This document shows, piece after piece, positions 55,670-64,000 of a DNA stretch of 64,000 nucleotides. The stretch is taken from assembly GCA_951813395.1 (NCBI GenBank), contig OX638356.1, positions 2,244,501 to 2,308,500 of the forward strand, read 5' to 3'. The notes under the pieces were generated by a model that saw only the letters and a list, made by a program, of their open reading frames with translations, did not search any database and was not told the origin of the DNA. Both the position numbers and the translations under genes were made by a program. The first letter of the stretch is position 1; every line of letters begins with the position of its first letter. This DNA comes from Longimicrobiales bacterium. GTDB taxonomy: Bacteria > Gemmatimonadota > Gemmatimonadetes > Longimicrobiales > Gaopeijiaceae.

Positions 55670-56292
55670 GTGCTCAACTGTCCTTCGGAATGGAGCGGAT
55701 CGTCGGTGTGTGTGGGGACATCGCCGAAGAGGGACTCTTCCACGTAGCGGCAAACGATATGGCCGATCGCAAGGTGCACCTCCTGTGCCCGGGAAACTCG
55801 CTCCGTTGGCACCGGGACGGCAACATCGACCAGGAATTTCAGCTGGCCACCGTCGCCCGCCAGAAGGCCGACGGTCGCTACACTCCTTTGCCGCGCCCGG
55901 GAAGCGGCCTCGATCAGGTTGGCCGACTCTCCGGACGTCGAGTGCATGACGAGGAGATCACCGGGTCTTCCCAGCGCAGCGATCTGGCGCGCGAACACTT
56001 CGTCATACCCGCGGTCGTTGGCGCATGCGGTCAGAACGGACGTGTCCGTCGTCAGCGCGAGGGCGGGGAGCGCCGGCCGTTTCCACGCCAGGCGCACCAC
56101 GTACTCCGCGGCGAGGTGCTGGGCGTCGGCCGCCGAGCCACCGTTGCCACAGAACATCAGCTTGTTGCCGCCCGCGATGGTGCCCAACGCGCGGGTCGCG
56201 TACTCCGTGATTTCCGGGCGCAGCGTTTCCGCCACGAGGCCCGCAACCGTCGCAAGTTCCGACAAACCGGAACGAATACCCATGCTACCCAT
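55666..56292 (-). CDS. gmhA: Sedoheptulose 7-phosphate isomerase
   Basis: GmhA converts sedoheptulose 7-phosphate to D-glycero-manno-heptose 7-phosphate for the LPS inner core. The 208-residue SIS protein has KLMFCGNGGSAADAQHLAAEYV with the metal-site His, TTDTSVLTACANDRGYDEVFARQ, and TSGESANLIEA. GGGAGG lies 8 nt before ATG at 56292, so the gene overlaps the phosphatase gene by 8 nt. Later heptose genes (hldE, gmhB) are not in the window. Confidence 0.9.
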   Translation of the reverse strand: MGSMGIRSGLSELATVAGLVAETLRPEITEYATRALGTIAGGNKLMFCGNGGSAADAQHLAAEYVVRLAWKRPALPALALTTDTSVLTACANDRGYDEVFARQIAALGRPGDLLVMHSTSGESANLIEAASRARQRSVATVGLLAGDGGQLKFLVDVAVPVPTERVSRAQEVHLAIGHIVCRYVEESLFGDVPTHTDDPLHSEGQLST

Positions 56293-57088
56293 CGACCCAA
56301 CCTCCCATTTGATGCTTGAACGGCTCGGGGATCCGGAGCGGTGGGACCGCGCGCGGCGGCTCTCCCCGAAACAGCCGCGCCGGGTTTTCCTGCCCAAGCA
56401 ACCGCAATTGTGCGTCGCCATCCCATTGCTGCAGCACCTCTACGCCTCTGTCCATGTAGAACGTGTACTCGGGGCGGCCGTGGAAATCGGAAGACAGGTA
56501 GTCGAGCGTGCCCTCGCTGAGCATTCTCATGATCCGAGCCTTCGGTCCGGGTCCGTACTGTCCTGAAAGGGAGCCATAGTTCCCCTGCAGCCAGGCGCCC
56601 GCCTTCTTCCAGGCGTGTGCGGCACGCAGCCCGCTTCCGAGTCCGCGGTAGCGCTCCGGGTGGGCGACGACCGGAACGCAGCCCGAGGCGACCAGTCTGC
56701 TCATGACCTCTGGACCGTTGGCGGGTGCACGGAAGCCGGGCCACTCCACGAGCGCGAAGCGCGTGCCGCCGAGACGGGTCCTGCGGTCGGACAGATCGGG
56801 GTCCGAAGTGTCCAGGCGCACCTCGAAGCCACGGCGGAAGTCCAGTTGGGGAAAGGCTTGACGTGCGGCATCCCGTATGCTTCGCCAGCGCTCGTCGTGG
56901 TACGCCAACAGGTCTTCCAACAGAGGCGAATCGAGCGAGGACGCCAGGAAATGCGGGGTCGTGATGATCCGGACGACCCCCGCTTCGACCATGCGTTCCA
57001 TGGAGTGCAGGGCGTCAGCCACGCTGCGAGATCCGTCGTCGACCCCCGGGACGAGATGGTTGTGAAAGTCGGAGTAGCTGCCGGTCAT
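56285..57088 (-). CDS. PHP-domain tyrosine-protein phosphatase (CpsB/YwqE type)
   Basis: The 267-residue metal-dependent PHP phosphatase shows DFHNHLVPGVDDGSRS (HxH and DDG), TTPHFLASS, VEWPGFRAPANGPEV, VAHPERYRGLG and SSDFHGRPEYTF, the metal-ligand motifs of the CpsB/YwqE family, which dephosphorylate tyrosine kinases controlling capsule and exopolysaccharide. No BY-kinase gene is in the window. The start overlaps the preceding stop (TGATG). It overlaps gmhA by 8 nt, so a sugar-phosphate substrate is also conceivable. Confidence 0.85.
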   Translation of the reverse strand: MTGSYSDFHNHLVPGVDDGSRSVADALHSMERMVEAGVVRIITTPHFLASSLDSPLLEDLLAYHDERWRSIRDAARQAFPQLDFRRGFEVRLDTSDPDLSDRRTRLGGTRFALVEWPGFRAPANGPEVMSRLVASGCVPVVAHPERYRGLGSGLRAAHAWKKAGAWLQGNYGSLSGQYGPGPKARIMRMLSEGTLDYLSSDFHGRPEYTFYMDRGVEVLQQWDGDAQLRLLGQENPARLFRGEPPRAVPPLRIPEPFKHQMGGWVDG

Positions 57089-57386
57089 CACCCGTTCCCG
57101 GCGCGCCAGCCGCGCACCACCCGCTCCCCCACATCTCGCAACGTCCCAAGATCTCCCCCCTCCAACACCGCCCAGAGACAAGCGTAAGTGATGTACGCGT
57201 CCGCCGCCAGCAGCGCGTAGGCGGCCCTCCGGTCGTCGTCATCGCCAGACGCGGTCAACGCCTCCTCGGCCGCGTGGACAAGGGTCGCCAGGGACACCGG
57301 GGCGCCGGCCCGCAGAGCGAGCCGAAAGCCGTCCGGAACCCTTCGCTCGCGCTCGGAAATCCACTCCGCGATGGTCATGGCACCGA

Positions 57387-57390
<4 letters not shown>
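57088..57390 (-). CDS. Small unknown helical protein
   Basis: The 100-residue product is predicted all-helical: MTIAEWISERERRVPDGFRL, then an Ala/Asp-rich middle and a second helix with AYITYACLWAVLEGGD. I see no cysteine pair, signal peptide or known motif. The start is either GTG at 57390, which overlaps the alaS stop as GTGA, or ATG at 57378; overlap is the rule in this operon so I keep GTG. It is tied on both sides (TGATG to the phosphatase). Function unknown. Confidence 0.65.
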
Positions 57391-60080
<2,690 letters not shown>

Positions 60081-60273
60081 CGGATGGGAAAGCGGCGGGA
60101 TCGTCGCCGGTCGGTCGGTTCACTTCGTTGCGCTCGCCGAATGTCACGACGGCGGACTGACCGTAAAGTTAGCCCAACCGGAACTCAACTGCCCGAGGGC
60201 GCTTGAATCGCCGGCCGGCGGAGCGCATCGCCGCGGGTGCGGGCCCGAGCGATCCGCCCACCCCATCCAACGC

Positions 60274-61380
60274 TCAGACCACCTTTACCGCGGGACCCTC
60301 CTGCTCACCGGCGCCCCCGCGCGTTTTCTCCTCCGCTTCTCTGATCCCCAATGCCACCAGGAGGCGCGACTCGATCTCCTCGGCAATGTCGGTATTCTCT
60401 TCGAGGAAGGTCCGGACATTCTCCTTCCCCTGCCCCAACCGCAGATCGCCGTAGGAGAACCACGACCCGGACTTGTCGACGACTCCCTGCTCGACGCCGA
60501 TATCGATCAGAAGACCCGTGTGGCTGATTCCCCTTCCGTACAGAATGTCGAATTCGGCCTGTTTGAACGGTGGAGCGCACTTGTTCTTGACCACTTTCAC
60601 CCTGGTCCGGTTCCCGATGATCTCCGGCCCGTCCTTCAGGGCTCCTATGCGCCGGATATCCATGCGCAGGGAGGCATAGAACTTGAGAGCACGGCCCCCC
60701 GAGGTCGTTTCCGGGCTCCCGAACATGACACCGATCTTCTCCCGGATCTGGTTGGTGAAGATGATGGCGGCGTTGGACCGGCTCACCGCCCCGGTCAGCT
60801 TCCTCAGCGCCTGGCTCATGAGGCGGGCCTGAAGCCCCACGTGCGAATCGCCCATCTCTCCCTCAATCTCCGCCCTGGGCACCAGTGCAGCGACCGAGTC
60901 CACCACGATGACGTCTACGGCGTTGCTGCGGATGAGCACCTCGGCAATCTCCAATGCCTGCTCGCCGGTGTCGGGCTGCGATACCAACAGATTGTCGACG
61001 TCGATCCCGAGCCTGCGGGCGTATTGGATGTCGAGCGCATGCTCCGCGTCGATGAACGCGGCAATCCCCCCGTCGCGTTGCGCGTTGGCGATCACATGGA
61101 GGCAGAGGGTCGTCTTGCCCGAGGACTCGGGTCCATAGATTTCGCTGATTCGTCCCTTGGGGACTCCTCCGACTCCGATCACGCCGTCCAGATTGATCGC
61201 GCCGGTCGAGATGCTCTCGATCTGGAGCCTGGAGCTGTCCGAACCCATGCGCATGATCGCCCCCCGGCCGTAGGACCGCTCGATCTGGGTAAGCGCGGTG
61301 CTGAGTGCTTTCTCCCGTCGCTGCCGTTCCTTACCGTTCCTTGGTGTTGTCGGTGTTCCGGATGTCGGGTTCCTGGACAT
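60274..61380 (-). CDS. recA: Recombinase RecA
   Basis: RecA coats single-stranded DNA, drives strand exchange and induces the SOS response. The 368-residue protein has Walker [53 protein letters not shown] quoted in part as [29 protein letters not shown], and [17 protein letters not shown] chose ATG at 61380 (AAAGG 7 nt upstream) because 15 extra upstream residues are not conserved. It is the first gene of a long minus-strand run; a promoter candidate lies at 61486-61513. I found no clear SOS-type inverted operator. Confidence 0.96.
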   Translation of the reverse strand: MSRNPTSGTPTTPRNGKERQRREKALSTALTQIERSYGRGAIMRMGSDSSRLQIESISTGAINLDGVIGVGGVPKGRISEIYGPESSGKTTLCLHVIANAQRDGGIAAFIDAEHALDIQYARRLGIDVDNLLVSQPDTGEQALEIAEVLIRSNAVDVIVVDSVAALVPRAEIEGEMGDSHVGLQARLMSQALRKLTGAVSRSNAAIIFTNQIREKIGVMFGSPETTSGGRALKFYASLRMDIRRIGALKDGPEIIGNRTRVKVVKNKCAPPFKQAEFDILYGRGISHTGLLIDIGVEQGVVDKSGSWFSYGDLRLGQGKENVRTFLEENTDIAEEIESRLLVALGIREAEEKTRGGAGEQEGPAVKVV

Positions 61381-61485
61381 ATGCGACCTTTCGCTTGCCC
61401 CCAGGGGCGTTGGGTCGGTCACGCCGCGCGACGGCTTCCGGAGGACTCGGCCGACGCTGTTCGCAACCGACGAATGCTAATACCG

Positions 61486-61513
61486 AAGATAAAACGAAAT
61501 AGCTCCCGGTCAA
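61486..61513 (-). promoter_or_regulatory. Possible recA promoter
   Basis: TTGACC (61508-61513, 5/6) and TATCTT (61486-61491, 4/6) with 16 nt between them, about 105 nt before the recA ATG in the AT-richer part of the divergent region. Confidence 0.4.
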
Positions 61514-61554
61514 GCTCGGGAACTCGCTGCGTACCGGTGAAGGTATCCTTATCG

Positions 61555-62994
61555 ATGGGCGATTACATGTCTGAACGAGCCAACTTTTCCGGCAACTGCG
61601 ATCTTGTCGCCATCGGCGGCGGCACGGGAGGCCTGGTAACCGCCGCCGGTGCGGCCTACCTGGGGCTCAAGCCGGCCCTCGTGGAGAAGTCGGCGCTCGG
61701 CGGAGATTGCCTCTGGACAGGATGCGTGCCGTCAAAGGCACTGATCGCGTCCGCGCGCCTGGCCCGGAACATCGACCAGGCCTCCACGCTGGGATTGCGG
61801 GCTGACGGAGCCCGGAGCGAGTTCGGCGTGGTCATGGAGCGAATGAGGGCTGCGCGCGCGACCGTCGCCCATCACGACGACCCGGAGAGATTCCGCCGGA
61901 TGGGCGTGTCCGTGCATTTCGGGACCGCACGGTTCCTCGACGCTTCGACCGTGGAGGTGGAGGGAGTCGGAAGAATCCGGTCGAAGCGCTTCGTGATCGC
62001 CACAGGCGCGGTTCCCGCCATTCCCCCCATCCCCGGCCTGGAGGAAGCGGACTACTGGACGCACGAGACCGTGTTCGATCAGAACGAACTGCCCCGCTCG
62101 ATCGCGATTCTGGGAGGCGGCCCGATCGGACTCGAGTTCGCACAGGTTTTCGCCCGACTGGGGGCCCGCGTTACGGTCCTCGAGATGGCGCCGTCGATTC
62201 TGATCCGGGAGGATCCCGATGTTGCCGCCTTCATGCACCGGCTCCTGACCGCCGAGGGCATGGAAATCCGCGTCGGAACCATGGCGACCGCGGTTCGTAC
62301 GGAGGGGAGCACCACGGTTGTGGAAACGAGCGAAGGCCCTCCCGTGACCGCGGACCGCCTGTTCGTGGCCACCGGACGCCGGCCCCTGACGGACGGCTTG
62401 AACCTGGAGGCCGCCGGGATCCGGACGGACAAGGGCGCAGTGGTCGTGGACTCCCGGCTGCAGACCTCGTCCGGTTCCGCATGGGCGGTGGGCGACGTCA
62501 CAGGGGCACTGCAGTTCACGCATGTCGCCGAACAGATGGCCAGGATCGCGCTGCGCAACGCGATCATTCCGGGCAGCACGAAGATCCGCTATGACAGCGT
62601 CCCGCGGGTGACCTATACGGACCCCGAGATCGCTCACGTGGGCATGTCCGAGGCGGAGGCGGCCGCGGAGGGCGGAACGACCTATCGATACGAGCTGGAC
62701 GACCTGGACCGGGCCATCGTGGACGCCTCGGCGGTGGGATTCGTCAAGGTATCCGCCGACCGCAAGGGCAGAGTGCTCGGAGCCACCATCGTCGCCCACG
62801 GCGGCGGCGAATTGATCCTGCCCCTGGTCATGGCCAGGCAACACGGACTGACCCTTGGCCGGATCGCCAACACCATCTTCCCGTACCCCACAATGGTCGA
62901 GGGCGTAAAGCGGGCGGCGGGCGAGTACATGCGCTCCCGACTCGATACGACGTCGGGCCGACTGCTCAAGAGAATCATCCAATGGCTCAAATAG
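61555..62994 (+). CDS. Flavoprotein disulfide reductase (mercuric-reductase/LPD-like)
   Basis: The 479-residue pyridine nucleotide-disulfide reductase has FAD motif VAIGGGTGGLVTAAGAA, the redox disulfide GGDCLWTGCVPSK, NAD motif ILGGGPIGLEFAQ, WAVGDVTGALQFTHVA, and a C-terminal dimerisation domain with PYPTMVEGVKRAAGEY. The N-terminal mercury-binding domain and the terminal Cys pair of MerA are absent, so mercury reduction is unlikely. ATG at 61555 is chosen over 61567. It overlaps the next gene by 13 nt, and such a reductase-VTT pair is seen widely, but the joint function is not established. Confidence 0.85.
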   Translation: MGDYMSERANFSGNCDLVAIGGGTGGLVTAAGAAYLGLKPALVEKSALGGDCLWTGCVPSKALIASARLARNIDQASTLGLRADGARSEFGVVMERMRAARATVAHHDDPERFRRMGVSVHFGTARFLDASTVEVEGVGRIRSKRFVIATGAVPAIPPIPGLEEADYWTHETVFDQNELPRSIAILGGGPIGLEFAQVFARLGARVTVLEMAPSILIREDPDVAAFMHRLLTAEGMEIRVGTMATAVRTEGSTTVVETSEGPPVTADRLFVATGRRPLTDGLNLEAAGIRTDKGAVVVDSRLQTSSGSAWAVGDVTGALQFTHVAEQMARIALRNAIIPGSTKIRYDSVPRVTYTDPEIAHVGMSEAEAAAEGGTTYRYELDDLDRAIVDASAVGFVKVSADRKGRVLGATIVAHGGGELILPLVMARQHGLTLGRIANTIFPYPTMVEGVKRAAGEYMRSRLDTTSGRLLKRIIQWLK

Positions 62995-64000
62995 ACGAAA
63001 ACCGCCGGCACGGCGACGGCTCCGACGAATTGACCGGCTCCGGACACGACGGGTCTGTGTCGGGGGAGCCACGGACCGGCGGTCGCACCGGCGCCCTCTT
63101 GAAGCTGGCGGTCCTGGCGCTGCTGTTGATCGGGGGGTACCTGGCGGCGGCCCGGACGCCGCTGGGGGCCTACCTCACGCGGGAGGGCATCGGAGAGGCG
63201 ATCGAGCTGCTGCGGGGGAACCCGTGGGCACCGCTGATCTTCATGGCGACCTACGCGACGGCCACCGCGCTGGCCGTGCCGGGGACAATCCTGACGCTCG
63301 CGGGCGGCGCGCTGTTCGGGTTCTACTGGGGGACGCTATTCAACTACGTGGCCGCCAACATCGGCGCCAACGCCGCATTCGTGCTCGCACGCACCCTCGG
63401 TGGAGACGGCGTGCGACGCCTGATGGGCGACGACTCGGCCGCGCTCAGGAAGCTGGACAGGGTCGTCGGCAAGCATGGGTTTCGCGGAGTGCTCACGCTT
63501 CGCCTCATACCCCTCATCCCCTTCAACGCCCTCAACTTCGGATCGGGACTCGTGCCCCTCAAGTGGCGCACGTACGCGGTCGCGACGCTCGCAGGCATCC
63601 TTCCCGGCACCGCGGTCTACACGTTCTTCGCCGATTCTCTCCTACAGGGCTCCCTGGACGCGTCGAGAGATGCGCTGTTCGGGGTCCTCCTCGCCGGCGG
63701 CCTTCTCCTTCTTCTGAGTTTCCTGCCTGCGATCCTGAAACGCCTGGGAGTCAGGCTGCCGGGGATGTCCGCCGTCGTCGTGCCCCTCGTTGGCCTCTCG
63801 CTTGCGGGACGGCCGGCAAGCGGCCTGCAGGACGCCGCAGTCCCGCAACTTCCCGATCATTCGGACTTTACACGTGTGCTCACCGCAGTCGTCGAGGGGC
63901 CCGTGGTGAACTACTCGCGCCTGGCCGCGGACCCCACCGCGTTGAACCGCTACCTCGCCGCGCTGGCATCTACCGATCCATCTGCGCTCGACGCCGCCAA
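62982..64000 (+). CDS. VTT/TVP38 membrane protein fused to DUF547 (partial)
   Basis: The frame is open from ATG 62982 to the window end (339 codons) and was checked codon by codon. Residues about 35-250 are a TVP38/TMEM64-type VTT membrane domain: LAVPGTILTLAGGALFGF, ANIGANAAFVLAR and TLRLIPLIPFNALNFGSGL. Residues about 262-285 look like a signal peptide (MSAVVVPLVGLSLAGRPASG), after which DFTRVLTAVVEGPVVNYSRL matches the beginning of a DUF547 domain; the rest is outside the window. The ATG lies inside the end of the reductase gene, so the two are coupled. Confidence 0.8.
   Translation, partial: MAQIDENRRHGDGSDELTGSGHDGSVSGEPRTGGRTGALLKLAVLALLLIGGYLAAARTPLGAYLTREGIGEAIELLRGNPWAPLIFMATYATATALAVPGTILTLAGGALFGFYWGTLFNYVAANIGANAAFVLARTLGGDGVRRLMGDDSAALRKLDRVVGKHGFRGVLTLRLIPLIPFNALNFGSGLVPLKWRTYAVATLAGILPGTAVYTFFADSLLQGSLDASRDALFGVLLAGGLLLLLSFLPAILKRLGVRLPGMSAVVVPLVGLSLAGRPASGLQDAAVPQLPDHSDFTRVLTAVVEGPVVNYSRLAADPTALNRYLAALASTDPSALDAA

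Noticed and set aside
61381-61480. A possible SOS box upstream of recA
   Set aside because: I looked for CTG-N10-CAG and GAAC-N4-GTTC forms; only imperfect halves (around GCGAACAGCG) were found, so no LexA site is claimed.
61555-62994. Mercuric reductase and a mercury resistance locus
   Set aside because: The N-terminal metal-binding domain and C-terminal Cys pair of MerA are missing, and no mer regulator or transporter is nearby.

Overview
The window is a dense, G+C-rich (about two thirds by eye) bacterial chromosome segment that is nearly all core genes. I see no insertion sequence, prophage, CRISPR array, rRNA or plasmid function. The cell is a diderm: it has a complete KDO branch (kdsA, kdsB, kdsC, kdsD), lptC and an OstA/LptA-like gene. 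Two conserved but unnamed secreted or membrane proteins, the mix of families, and TAnnTT-like -10 boxes next to otherwise sigma70-like -35 boxes point by recognition to Gemmatimonadota or a near relative in the FCB group. That assignment is inference; no rRNA is present to settle it.

Layout. 1-6277 (-): glutamine amidotransferase, kdsB, pyrG, kdsA, kdsC, kdsD, lptC, ostA-like, a lipopolysaccharide operon in which pyrG supplies the CTP used by KdsB. 6388-7419 (+): unnamed zinc-ribbon membrane protein. 7439-9304 (-): glutamine-dependent NAD synthetase. 9464-11080 (+): S41 protease. 11213-22817 (-): sucC, sucD, a CBS protein, ndk, then yceD, rpmF, plsX, fabH, fabD, fabG, acpP, fabF, ispF, a DedA protein and xerD, the classical ribosome/fatty-acid cluster. 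22998-25288 (+): cysteine desulfurase and mnmA, which supplies sulfur and 2-thiolates tRNA. 25295-31312 (-): SRP RNA, dnaX, ybaB, recR, pgsA, pncC, grpE, dnaJ. 31389-38893 (-): an rpsF::rpsR fusion gene, rplI, rsfS, smc, a metallo-beta-lactamase-fold gene, DAHP synthase, yraN. 39102-40184 (+): class II aldolase-like protein with a long N-terminal extension. 40247-61380 (-): recA, alaS, a short unknown gene, a CpsB-type PHP phosphatase, gmhA, an SDR, cca, rarA, hflX, pdxJ, a YbhN-like flippase, ispE, tRNA-Gln, an unknown secreted protein, prs, rplY, pth, a membrane pyrophosphatase and an M20 peptidase. 61555-64000 (+): flavoprotein disulfide reductase and a VTT/TVP38-DUF547 fusion that runs off the end.

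Genes are packed tightly: many neighbours overlap by 1 to 4 nt (TGATG, ATGA, GTGA, TTGA), and GTG and TTG starts are frequent, so most minus-strand genes probably sit in long translationally coupled operons. No gene-free stretch exceeds about 210 nt; gaps of 100 nt or more are either promoter candidates or hairpins listed below, or hold nothing I can recognise (11081-11212, 32898-33093, 60081-60273).

The most notable observations are: ribosomal proteins S6 and S18 encoded as one polypeptide with an acidic linker and no ssb between them; an SRP RNA whose universally conserved GGAA tetraloop is replaced by a CCGCA loop; loss of zinc ligands in both S18 and L32; a VTT-DUF547 fusion that retains a signal-peptide-like junction; an exact one-heptad tandem duplication in the SMC coiled coil; hflX with no standard start codon in the expected place; and a promoter placing the yceD start codon at or next to the transcription start, suggesting a leaderless mRNA.
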